Shown one piece after another: positions 1-6,800 of a stretch of 13,949 nt of DNA. The translations under genes and the position numbers were made by a program. Location: assembly GCA_900772695.1 (NCBI GenBank), contig CAAGRO010000399.1:1-13949 (forward strand), given 5' to 3'. The notes under the pieces are model-generated. The model searched no databases. It worked only from the letters and a program-made list of their open reading frames with translations, and was not told the DNA's origin. The stretch is from an uncultured Oribacterium sp. (lineage in GTDB: Bacteria > Bacillota > Clostridia > Lachnospirales > Lachnospiraceae). Each line of letters opens with the position of its first letter. Position 1 is the first letter of the stretch.

Positions 1-495
1 GCGGATTCCAGAATCGTGAGTCGCCGTCTCTGCATCCAGCGCGAGCGTGAAGTAGTCGTACTGCGCCATCGTCGCATAGCTGTCCGGCTTCGTCGCCGAC
101 AGACTGCGCTCCGCCACTGTGAGCGGAATGTGCTGCACGCCCTGCGCGTCGCCGGAAGCGCCTGTTCCGTTGCCGGAAGCATCTGCCCCGGTACCATCCT
201 GTTTTCCTGTGGCGTCGCCCGACGCATCCTGCCCGTTACCGGAAGCATTTGTCCCGCTGCCCTGGCCGCTTCCCGAAGCATCCTGGCCGTTGCCTGTTCC
301 ATTTTTCGACGCATCCTGCCCGGCGCCCGTTCCGTTTCCGGAAGCATCCTCATCCGCGCCCGGGTTCTTCCCCGTCGCTTCAACCGCCGTCGGTCCTTCC
401 GTCGCTGCCGGATTCTTCGCTGATCCTGAACATGCCGACAGTGAAATCGCCATCATCATAAGCCCCAGCCCGAAGGCAATGTCTCTCTTTCTCAT
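1..495 (-). CDS. Lipoprotein with Gly/Asn/Asp/Ser-rich linker, N-terminal part only
   Basis: The first 165 codons are present and the gene runs off the left edge. The product starts MRKRDIAFGLGLMMMAISLS and has a lipobox LSAC with Cys at about residue 25, so it should be an exported, lipid-anchored protein. Residues about 45-125 are a low-complexity linker of 7-12-residue repeats around GTGxGQDAS. The folded part begins near HIPLTVAERSLSATKP and continues with YDYFTLALDAETATHDSGIR. That ending loosely resembles the start of RsiV-like/DUF3298 lipoproteins, but too little is visible to assign a family. The ATG at 495 is chosen because GGGAGGT lies 5 bases upstream (501-507) and because the signal peptide begins there. 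The 5' leader carries hairpin repeats described separately. Confidence 0.8.
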   Translation of the reverse strand, partial: MRKRDIAFGLGLMMMAISLSACSGSAKNPAATEGPTAVEATGKNPGADEDASGNGTGAGQDASKNGTGNGQDASGSGQGSGTNASGNGQDASGDATGKQDGTGADASGNGTGASGDAQGVQHIPLTVAERSLSATKPDSYATMAQYDYFTLALDAETATHDSGIR

Positions 496-500
496 CCGTC

Positions 501-646
501 ACCTCCCGGTGCCTGCGTGGCACACTCTTCTGTTGCCAGTCCGCGCAGCAAAGTGCACAGACCTTCCGGTGCCTGCGTGGCACCCACTCCTGTTGGGAGC
601 CCGCGCATCGAAGCACAGACCTCCCGGTGCCTGCATTGGCACCCTC
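501..646 (-). repeat. Tandem ~60-bp hairpin repeats in the lipoprotein leader
   Basis: Two full copies (501-560 and 561-618) and one partial copy (619 to about 646) stand head to tail. Each has a GGTGCC/GGCACC stem with a 5-6-base loop (508-523, 568-584, 626-643). On the minus strand each stem is directly followed by a Shine-Dalgarno-like GGGAGGT or GGAAGGT. Only the copy nearest the gene is followed by an ATG and serves as the ribosome binding site. The repeat probably arose by duplication of the leader and could affect translation. Confidence 0.7.
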
Positions 647-671
647 ACGTACAGTTGTAAAATCTACTTAT

Positions 672-677
672 ATCATA
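672..677 (-). promoter_or_regulatory. Possible extended -10 box for the lipoprotein gene
   Basis: On the minus strand TGATATGAT gives a TGN extended -10 with TATGAT. No convincing -35 box is seen 16-18 bases upstream. The position would give a leader of about 170 bases that includes the hairpin repeats. The adjacent 678-758 shows only a short hairpin (GAAAAT/ATTTTC, 701-717). Confidence 0.3.
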
Positions 678-758
678 TCAGATTTAAGACCAGGATGCGC
701 GAAAATACTGCATTTTCTCCGCGTAGTCATGAATCTCTAACACATCAGAATGGTGCGA

Positions 759-1073
759 TATATTAAATATATCGATTTTCAAAATTAAATATATGTTCAG
801 GCGTGGGGCCCGGCGAAAGTATATGAAAGATTGCTGTTTCTGAAATTTAATATATGTCCTGGCGTGGACTTGAGCAGCTTCGCAGGATGCAGTATATGAA
901 ACTCTCGTATTTTAAAAAAATCATGTACTTTGAAGCCTGGCAGATGATGAAATGTGGCCTTTAAGTATATTATTTTTTTGAAATCAAGCTTCATCATATA
1001 GTTTCTGATCAAAAGAGCCCGGCAGTCCTCAAAATCCATATATGAAATTTCTTAAATCGACAGAAATAATATA
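759..1073. repeat. 37-bp quasi-palindrome cluster A (five copies)
   Basis: Five 37-bp copies are present: 759-795 (+), 820-856 (+), 893-929 (+), 964-1000 (-) and 1037-1073 (-). Gaps are 24, 36, 34 and 36 bp. Each copy starts TATATKA (K = G or T), has a TTT..AAA core at positions 18-26, and ends in a near reverse complement of its start (for example TTAAATATA). Copies change orientation across the gap 930-963, which begins TTGAAGCCT. The cluster fills the space between the dehydrogenase terminator and the lipoprotein promoter. An 80-codon frame across it is only a reading of the repeats. See clusters B-D for the same unit with other arms. Confidence 0.85.
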
Positions 1074-1124
1074 TTTCGGTCAGAAGGCGCGCGATTGTCA
1101 GCGGATATGTTCTGCACACGCCCG

Positions 1125-1156
1125 AAAAAAGGGCGGTCGCTATCATGCGGCCGCCC
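1125..1156 (-). terminator. Intrinsic terminator of the dehydrogenase transcript
   Basis: On the minus strand GGGCGGCCGC and GCGACCGCCC form a 10-bp stem (one G-T pair) with a 6-base loop at 1131-1156, followed directly by TTTTTT (1125-1130). It lies about 155 bases after the dehydrogenase stop. The interval 1157-1310 holds only a small CTGAAT/ATTCAG hairpin (1165-1181) and no gene that I can support. Confidence 0.9.
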
Positions 1157-1310
1157 TCGTAAGACTGAATCTTCTATTCAGGATGATTTCTTGTTAGATA
1201 ACGAACTCCGCCGGACAGGCACAGGTCTGCCACGAAATCCTGCGTATCACCACATCTGATGAACATCCTGCTTCACTTCAATTTATCCGATGCACTTCCT
1301 GATCACTTCA

Positions 1311-2336
1311 TCAGATATAATACTCCATCGGGTAGGTGAGGTATGCGTTCGGGTCGAACTGGTCGACGGTGACGTAACCTGCCGGTGCGTTCAGGAGCTG
1401 CGGGAGACGGTTCACGACGGTCGCGCAGGTGTGCTCGACGGTCGCCGGCTTCACTACGTGGAACTCGGTGTCCGGCTCGCCGGAGATCTTCCAGTCACAC
1501 ATATCGCCGTCGTCCGGTCCGTACACCTTACCGATGGTCTCCTCCTCGACGATGATGCCCTGCATGGTCTCAATCGTTACGACTGCAGACATACCGATGC
1601 ACTTTCCTGCCTCGATGGTCTTGCCGAGGGTCTCGGAATAGATGTCGTGGTCGATGATGTACGGCACATGCTTCTGCGTGATCGACTTGATCGTCAGGCC
1701 GAGCTTGTTACAGATCGCCTCACTTGCATTCCATGCGTAGGACGGCTCAAATGCTGCCGGATGCGCGATCTGCTCCTCAAACTCTTCCTTCGTGAGGTCA
1801 CAGCCGTGTGCCTCTGCCAGTGCGAGACCGTACTCGTCGACGTTATAGCTGTATGCGCCCTTGATCTTCGTGATCTTATGCATGCCACCTGCGACCAGTC
1901 CGACGATATTGATCCAGAAAATATCCTGCATGCCGCTGCCCGCGATGGTACAGCCGGTCTCCTTCGCCAGCGCATCGAGCTTATTGATCTGTGCAGCCGC
2001 CGTGGTCCACGGATAGATCGCTTCCTCACAGGTGGTGATGACGTTGATGCCACGTGCCACGCACTTCTCTACATGATCATAGATGTCGTTGATGAAGCTG
2101 AACAGCGTCACAATCGCTACGTCTGCATCACACTCATCAAGCACCTTATCCGCATCGTTCGAGATGAGGATGCCGGTCTTCAGGCCGAGCCCTGCGAAAT
2201 CACCGATGTCCATGCCCACCACCGCCGGGTTGACATCGATCGCACCCACGATCTGCGCGCCATGCTCATACAGATAGCGGATGATGTACTTCGCCATCTT
2301 ACCACAGCCATACTGAACGACCTTTATCTTCTCCAT
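1311..2336 (-). CDS. ord: 2,4-diaminopentanoate dehydrogenase
   Basis: The 341-residue product resembles NAD(P)-dependent 2,4-diaminopentanoate dehydrogenase of the clostridial ornithine fermentation pathway, which oxidatively deaminates 2,4-diaminopentanoate to 2-amino-4-oxopentanoate in the cytoplasm. The N-terminus MEKIKVVQYGCGKMAKYIIR holds the Rossmann glycine-rich turn (GCGKMA), followed by GAIDVNPAVVG. Other family-like stretches are ITTCEEAIYPW, GSGMQDIFW, the KGAYSYNVDEYGLALAEAHG segment and VEHTCATVVNRLP near the end. The fold is that of dihydrodipicolinate reductase-like enzymes, a less specific alternative. The ATG at 2336 is preferred over one 12 codons upstream because AAGGAGGA lies 4 bases before it (2341-2348). 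The other ornithine-pathway genes (mutase, racemase, thiolase) are not in the window. The gene has its own promoter and terminator. Confidence 0.87.
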   Translation of the reverse strand: MEKIKVVQYGCGKMAKYIIRYLYEHGAQIVGAIDVNPAVVGMDIGDFAGLGLKTGILISNDADKVLDECDADVAIVTLFSFINDIYDHVEKCVARGINVITTCEEAIYPWTTAAAQINKLDALAKETGCTIAGSGMQDIFWINIVGLVAGGMHKITKIKGAYSYNVDEYGLALAEAHGCDLTKEEFEEQIAHPAAFEPSYAWNASEAICNKLGLTIKSITQKHVPYIIDHDIYSETLGKTIEAGKCIGMSAVVTIETMQGIIVEEETIGKVYGPDDGDMCDWKISGEPDTEFHVVKPATVEHTCATVVNRLPQLLNAPAGYVTVDQFDPNAYLTYPMEYYI

Positions 2337-2351
2337 ATCTTCCTCCTTTTC

Positions 2352-2366
2352 AGACCCTGTGGGTCT
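2352..2366 (-). other. Leader hairpin just before the dehydrogenase ribosome binding site
   Basis: AGACCC and GGGTCT pair perfectly around a 3-base loop. The stem ends 3 bases before the AAGGAGGA site. It could influence translation or mRNA stability; this is inference. Confidence 0.45.
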
Positions 2367-2395
2367 CATCAAACACGAACTTTTCTGATAGCTCC

Positions 2396-2426
2396 ACTAT
2401 AAGGTCTGCGATCGGAAGAGAGTCAA
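2396..2426 (-). promoter_or_regulatory. Dehydrogenase promoter with 19-bp spacer (MerR-type)
   Basis: On the minus strand a -35 box TTGACT (2421-2426) and a -10 box TATAGT (2396-2401) are separated by exactly 19 bp. Such over-long spacers are the hallmark of promoters that MerR-family activators untwist. The spacer shows a weak imperfect dyad (TCT..C...G.AGA). The neighbouring upstream gene encodes a MerR-family protein, so direct control is plausible. Confidence 0.6.
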
Positions 2427-2429
2427 GCA

Positions 2430-2459
2430 GATTTTGTTTGTTAATTATCAAACAAAATC
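2430..2459. promoter_or_regulatory. Perfect 11-bp inverted repeat upstream of the dehydrogenase -35 box
   Basis: GATTTTGTTTG (2430-2440) and CAAACAAAATC (2449-2459) are perfect inverted arms around an 8-base centre. The edge lies 3 bases from the -35 box. No T-run follows on the minus strand, so it is a better operator candidate than a terminator of the MerR gene. Which protein binds it cannot be read from sequence. Confidence 0.5.
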
Positions 2460-2501
2460 CGAGGCCAATGCTGTCGAGTCGTCACCACCCGCGATGTCGT
2501 T

Positions 2502-3017
2502 TCAGGCAAAGCGCACCGGCACCTGGAGGCGCATGAACATACTGCGCTTCTCGGAGTCGAAGACGTTAAACTCGGTGATAATCTCGCAGAAATTGTGGCG
2601 GCACGGACGGCCGTAGGTATAGCGGCGATCGATGTACTCGAGCGACACCGTGCCGTTCGTCGGCGACTTCCGGTACTTCTCGATCGACGCAATCGCACGC
2701 TCCACCGCCGCGTGCCGCGACTTGAGCTCCCGCATCTGCTCGTGGAGCTGCTCGTTTTTCTTCACCAGCAGCGTCTCGATCAGCGTGATGTCCTCCTTCT
2801 CGAGGATGTCCTGAATCTCCGACAGACTCATCCCGAGCTCCTTCATGTACGCGATCATGTCGAGCCGCGCGTTCTGCGTGATGTCGTAGTAGCGGTAGCC
2901 CGTCTTCGGATCCGTCCGCCGCGGCTTCAGCAGATTCATCTCGTCGTAGAGCCGAAGCGTCGCCACCGTGATGCCGTTCATCTCCGCCATCCGACCGATG
3001 CTCACCAGATTATTCAT
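2502..3017 (-). CDS. MerR-family transcriptional regulator, short form
   Basis: The product has 171 residues. The N-terminal winged HTH is clear: VSIGRMAEMNGITVATLRLY, then DEMNLLKPRRTDPKTGYRYY. LGMSLSEIQDIL follows, and then a dimerisation helix at about residues 75-118. Family members with a GyrI-like effector domain are about 270 residues. Here only about 50 residues remain after the helix (EYIDRRYTYGRPCRH.. to QVPVRFA), so the effector domain is reduced or cut short. A few sense codons follow the TGA before another stop, but no longer frame continues the domain. The ATG at 3017 has GGAGGTGA just upstream. The dehydrogenase gene follows 165 bases downstream with a MerR-like promoter, suggesting it is the target. 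Confidence 0.82.
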   Translation of the reverse strand: MNNLVSIGRMAEMNGITVATLRLYDEMNLLKPRRTDPKTGYRYYDITQNARLDMIAYMKELGMSLSEIQDILEKEDITLIETLLVKKNEQLHEQMRELKSRHAAVERAIASIEKYRKSPTNGTVSLEYIDRRYTYGRPCRHNFCEIITEFNVFDSEKRSMFMRLQVPVRFA

Positions 3018-3141
3018 ACGTCACCTCCGTTTCTGCCTGTACCCCCACACCATGGGCAGCCTGATCTGAAGTATGGCGCTCCCGGCGATCAGCCTCACCC
3101 GACCTCTGCTCCGCCCGGCAATGTCTCTGGCGTGACTTCAT
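3010..3141 (-). CDS. Possible 43-codon leader ORF overlapping the MerR start
   Basis: An ATG at 3141 with GGAGG 7 bases upstream opens a 43-codon frame (MKSRQRHCRAEQRSGEADRR..). Its TAA at 3010-3012 overlaps the MerR start region by 8 bases, as in translationally coupled pairs. The ATG sits in a perfect GGCGTGA/TCACGCC hairpin (3129-3147). The peptide is very basic, matches no family I know, and may be chance reading of GC-rich leader. The rest of 3142-3298 shows no gene, and no clear terminator follows the response-regulator gene. Confidence 0.2.
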   Translation of the reverse strand: MKSRQRHCRAEQRSGEADRRERHTSDQAAHGVGVQAETEVTYE

Positions 3142-3298
3142 CACGCCGCCTCCGTGATTCCTCCCCGGCGCTCGCCCAGAACTCTGTTCCAGGATGAGAG
3201 TTTTCGTCGATATCCACCACAAGCTCACCATGATTTCACAGGAAGAACATGGGTATTCCTGATATCACGCTGCACCATATAGCTTTCACAGAGTAGCC

Positions 3299-4795
3299 TC
3301 ACCGCCCTCCGTACAGATTTTTCCGATACTGCTCCGGTGTCATCCCCTCCACGCGCTTAAAGACCTTCGAGAAGTAGGTGGCATTTTCATATCCGAGGAT
3401 ATCTGACACCTGGTACACCAGTTTTCCGTCCTTCAGGAGCTCCTTCGCCCGCTTCATTTTCAAGCGATTCACATACGGAATGAAGTTTTCATTCATGGTG
3501 CTCTTAAAATAGGAGCTTAAGTATGGTTCCGACACGCCTATCATCTTCGCAACATCCGAAAGCTGAATCGGCTTATCAAGGTTCGCTTCGATATAATCGA
3601 GGGCGCTCTGAATGATATCCGACTCTGTTTTCTTCTGGCGCGTAAAAAACATCCGGCTGAACTTCGGCAGAAATTCCATCCACCAGCTCTGCATATCCTT
3701 GAAGCTCGTGATGTTCACGAGCTTCTGATAGTGCTTCCGACTCTCCTGCACCTCGATTTCTTCGATCGTGCCGCCCAGCGCGGTGGCCTTCTGCGAAAAG
3801 CGGCTCAGCATCTCGATCATCAGCTTCTTCACCAGATTCACCGACACATACGGACTGGCTTCGATCCGATCAAAGACATACTGTACCGTCGCGTTCATCT
3901 CGGTTTCTGAAATCTTCGCTATTCCGTACTCCAGCTGCTCCATGCACGGATCCATATCGAAGGGCAATGTTTTCTTAATTTCAATCGGTGCTTCCAGATA
4001 TACCGTCTGGCTGCTGCACTCATAGAAGCCGTACACCTCGATCGAGTTCGCCATCTGTATGAAGAACTGATCGTCCTGCTGCTCCAGCCGGTATGGCGTA
4101 ATGCCGATATAGCAGCGATTCGTCACAAACTGAAAGATGAGCTTGCGAAGCCGGTCGACCTCCTCCTGCGTCGTTTCCTCTTTCAGAAGAAGCAGAAGCT
4201 TTCCCTCATAGAAGATGCTCATCAGATTTCTTCCGAGTTTCTGATAATACTGGCACGCTACACTCTCCACGATCTTCATATCCGTCATTTCTTCCGAATA
4301 TTTCCACAGCATATAAAAGCTAAGCAGATACCCCGACATGAAATCTGCCGGAATCTGCTGCAGCTTTTTCTTCATCTGCATGCTTGTCTGCACCGCGGAC
4401 TGCTGGAGATACGCCGGCTTTTCCACCGGTGCCTGCAGCACGTTTCGGAGCGACGTCATCAGCTCCTCCTTCGATAAGCCGAACTTTCGAATATAGTCGA
4501 CGGCGCCGAGCATCATAGCTTTCTTCACCGTATCGAAGTCCTCATAGCAGCTGACGACGATGGCCTTACATGGCAGATCCTTCTGTCGTATGATCTGCAG
4601 AAGCTCCAGCCCGCTGATCTCCGGGATATTTAAATCAAGAAGAATCAGCTCCGGCTGTTCCTTCTCGATCTTTTTCAGTGCATCCGCCCCGTTGCCAGCA
4701 TCCTCCAGAAGCGTGATGCCCATGGATTCCCAGTCGATCAGCGAACGCATGCCCAGTCTGGCCAGCAGTTCATCCTCGACGATCAATGCTTTCAT
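3299..4795 (-). CDS. YesN-type response regulator (receiver plus AraC HTH)
   Basis: The product has 498 residues. The N-terminal receiver starts MKALIVEDELLARLGMRSLI, with acidic residues E7/D8, phospho-acceptor D54 in ELILLDLNIPE, S82 in VVSCYEDF and K104 in YIRKFG. A long middle region of no clear family precedes two AraC/XylS HTH motifs in the last ~105 residues (LSDVAKMIGVSEPYLSSYFK and VSDILGYENATYFSKVFKRV, ending MTPEQYRKNLYGGR). It is expected to bind DNA and activate sugar-uptake genes when phosphorylated by the adjacent kinase. The ATG at 4795 follows GAGG by about 6 bases; a GTG four codons upstream is less likely. It overlaps the kinase gene end by 26 bp, implying translational coupling. 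The natural targets are the transporter and GH31 genes upstream on the same strand. Confidence 0.93.
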   Translation of the reverse strand: MKALIVEDELLARLGMRSLIDWESMGITLLEDAGNGADALKKIEKEQPELILLDLNIPEISGLELLQIIRQKDLPCKAIVVSCYEDFDTVKKAMMLGAVDYIRKFGLSKEELMTSLRNVLQAPVEKPAYLQQSAVQTSMQMKKKLQQIPADFMSGYLLSFYMLWKYSEEMTDMKIVESVACQYYQKLGRNLMSIFYEGKLLLLLKEETTQEEVDRLRKLIFQFVTNRCYIGITPYRLEQQDDQFFIQMANSIEVYGFYECSSQTVYLEAPIEIKKTLPFDMDPCMEQLEYGIAKISETEMNATVQYVFDRIEASPYVSVNLVKKLMIEMLSRFSQKATALGGTIEEIEVQESRKHYQKLVNITSFKDMQSWWMEFLPKFSRMFFTRQKKTESDIIQSALDYIEANLDKPIQLSDVAKMIGVSEPYLSSYFKSTMNENFIPYVNRLKMKRAKELLKDGKLVYQVSDILGYENATYFSKVFKRVEGMTPEQYRKNLYGGR

Positions 4796-6593
4796 TCTGT
4801 TCCTCACTCATTTCTGCCGGAATTCTCAACGAAATCCGGAAACCGATTTCTACATTTGAATCGACCTTCAGCCCATATCCCGGACCATACAGCATCTGAA
4901 TCCGTCGATGGATATTAGAGAGGCCGATGCCGGTGATCCCTCGCTTATTGGCTTCGCTTTCCACAGAAAGATCGATGGTCTTTCCGTTCAGTCCTTCACC
5001 GTTATCGATCAGCGTAAGCTCGAGATCCTGACCGGCTTTCTCACCACGCAGGACGATGGTTCCTTCCTCTGCATTGCTCATACCATGAATAAACGAATTT
5101 TCGACGAGCGGTTGCAGACAGAAGCGCGGGATCTGATAGCTCTTCAGCTCCTCCGGAATCACACAGAAAAACTCCACCTTGTTTCCGAAACGGATCTCCA
5201 TAATCTTTACATAGGCTTCAAGCGTGTAAATCGCGTTACCGATGGTCTCCATCTCATCATCATTTTTATAGGTTTCACTCAGCAGCACCCCGAGGCTTGC
5301 GAGTATATCGGCGACCTCCTCGTCCTCATTGATCGATGCCTTCCAGCGAATCGCATTGAGCGTATTAAAAAGAAAATGAGGTTTGATCTGGGCCTTCAGG
5401 GAATCAAATCGCGCTTTCTCCTTCATCTTCGCTTCTTCTCGTACCTCCTCGATCAGGCACTGTATACGCTTCTGCGCACGAAGCATACCATCCTCGAGCT
5501 CCTTCGTCTCCTTGAAACGATTATGGGTCAGGACGAGGTCCTGAGGCGCACTCTGTTCGATCTTCTGAATTCTATCCGAGAGGAACAGAATCGGTTTCGT
5601 AATATACCGGGAAATCGACCAGGTGATCGTAATCGACAGCACGGTAATCACCATCATAAACAGCGCGAGATACCAGATGATCTGCTCACTGCGTTCGAAG
5701 ATCGCATGGCGGTTTCCGACATATAAAATATAGTTCTGACTCGAGGAGAGCGCGCTGCCCATGACATAGTACTCTCCTCTGAACGTCTGCTCTTTCGGTC
5801 TCTGATTTGCATTCGGTTTCTGATTCAGCTTCTGGCTCTGCTGCTGACGCCAGTCCTCGAACAGCTCCTGCAGTTCCTGCTTTTTATAGTGTTCTCCTGC
5901 ACCGCTCAGAAGACGGCCATCTGCCGAAAACATGAAGAGGTCGCCCTTCTGATAACGCGCATCCGTCTGAAAGTTCGTAAACAGGGTCGTCGGAATCGAC
6001 ATCAGGGCATATCCGTAGACGTTTTTTCCATAGTGCGTAAGCGCTCTTGCATAGGTCACATAATCTGCAGGATTTTCCTGGTTAAACAGCTTCCCGATCT
6101 CGGTATCCCAGTACGGAACCGCATTTCCTGCATGTACCTTCTGCATCCATGCTGCATCCGAAAAATCAGTGCGCATTTTGACTGCTTTTTCAGAGCTGAT
6201 CAGGTAGCCATCATTCATCAGAATCATCAGCTTCCCGCCGAAGCCTGCCAGATTCGTGATATCACTGTTCCCGATCATATCCTGTATCTTTTTTTTCGCC
6301 ACGCTTCGATCATACTCGTTCGTCGCCTGATAATAGTCCTTCAGCAACTGATTATTCTCGGTATACGTGATCATCGCACTGCTGGCATAATTTGACTGCA
6401 GGATCGCACTGTCGATCGCACGAACATTCTGATCGAACATCATCTGATAGGCTTCCATGGTACTGGAGGCGGTGGTGCGCTGCAGAAGGGCGCAGAGAAC
6501 CAGCAGTGCGACAAACAGGGGCAGTAAGACCCCAAGAACGATGCTGAAGATCATGCTGAATTTAATACTTGGTGCCTGTTTCTCTTTCTTCAA
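4770..6593 (-). CDS. YesM-type sensor histidine kinase
   Basis: The product has 607 residues. It has a transmembrane helix at about 14-37, an extracytoplasmic sensor region at about 38-302, a second helix at about 304-326, and a HAMP segment beginning SRYITKPILFLSDRI. The phospho-acceptor is H406 in QIKPHFLFNTLNAIRWKA, the typical LytS/YesM His_kinase motif. The ATPase domain has LQPLVENSFIHG (N499), LIDNGEGL (D530) and GIGLSNIHRRIQMLYG. It should sense an extracellular sugar, or liganded binding protein, and phosphorylate the partner regulator. The start appears to be TTG at 6593, in front of the hydrophobic N-terminus with a GGAAGGGGAAG site upstream; the next ATG is 13 codons inside. The sensor segment carries a Gln/Asn/Lys-rich insert at about 250-267. 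Confidence 0.93.
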   Translation of the reverse strand: MKKEKQAPSIKFSMIFSIVLGVLLPLFVALLVLCALLQRTTASSTMEAYQMMFDQNVRAIDSAILQSNYASSAMITYTENNQLLKDYYQATNEYDRSVAKKKIQDMIGNSDITNLAGFGGKLMILMNDGYLISSEKAVKMRTDFSDAAWMQKVHAGNAVPYWDTEIGKLFNQENPADYVTYARALTHYGKNVYGYALMSIPTTLFTNFQTDARYQKGDLFMFSADGRLLSGAGEHYKKQELQELFEDWRQQQSQKLNQKPNANQRPKEQTFRGEYYVMGSALSSSQNYILYVGNRHAIFERSEQIIWYLALFMMVITVLSITITWSISRYITKPILFLSDRIQKIEQSAPQDLVLTHNRFKETKELEDGMLRAQKRIQCLIEEVREEAKMKEKARFDSLKAQIKPHFLFNTLNAIRWKASINEDEEVADILASLGVLLSETYKNDDEMETIGNAIYTLEAYVKIMEIRFGNKVEFFCVIPEELKSYQIPRFCLQPLVENSFIHGMSNAEEGTIVLRGEKAGQDLELTLIDNGEGLNGKTIDLSVESEANKRGITGIGLSNIHRRIQMLYGPGYGLKVDSNVEIGFRISLRIPAEMSEEQNESIDRRG

Positions 6594-6702
6594 AACAGCT
6601 TCCCCTTCCTTATAATAATCCTCTTTTTCGGTTGCTTTTTACGCTTGCTCACTCGTAAGGCAGCTTACTCACACGACCGTTTTCTCTAAAAAAACGCTGT
6701 AC

Positions 6703-6761
6703 AAAAAAACTGCTTTCTCCAGCAGCATGCCCTGCACGAGCACGCTCCTTCGAAAGCAGTT
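6703..6761 (-). terminator. Intrinsic terminator after the sugar ABC operon
   Basis: On the minus strand AACTGCTTTC (6752-6761) and GAAAGCAGTT (6708-6717) form a 10-bp stem followed by a run of T (6703-6709). The loop is long (34 bases) and can fold further (GCATGC, GCTGCTGG). It separates the permease genes from the two-component genes, so the latter need their own promoter in 6594-6702. I see no convincing one there, only T-rich repeats (CTTTTT twice, 12 bp apart) near 6620-6645. Confidence 0.75.
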
Positions 6762-6781
6762 CAGCTTTTATATTGCTGTAT

Positions 6782-6799
6782 CGATATATCACTATATCG
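6782..6799. repeat. Short perfect inverted repeat after the permease stop
   Basis: CGATATA and TATATCG flank a 4-base TCAC centre directly behind the stop codon of the downstream permease gene. It may be an mRNA-end hairpin upstream of the terminator, or a binding site. It does not match the 37-bp element family. Confidence 0.4.
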
Positions 6800-6800
6800 C

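Noticed and set aside
380..616. Minus-strand frame of 78 codons starting in the leader repeats
   Set aside because: It is out of frame with the lipoprotein, overlaps its signal peptide, and its repeats come from the 60-bp leader duplication.
797..1039. Minus-strand frame of 80 codons in cluster A
   Set aside because: It reads through the 37-bp elements, without a ribosome binding site.
1290..2402. Long plus-strand frame of 370 codons
   Set aside because: It is antisense to the clearly recognisable dehydrogenase gene, and its translation has no family features.
2595..3197. Plus-strand frame of 200 codons
   Set aside because: Antisense to the MerR gene; arginine- and histidine-rich, as expected from a GC-rich opposite strand.
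4908..5726. Plus-strand frame of 272 codons
   Set aside because: Antisense to the histidine kinase gene, whose motifs are unambiguous.
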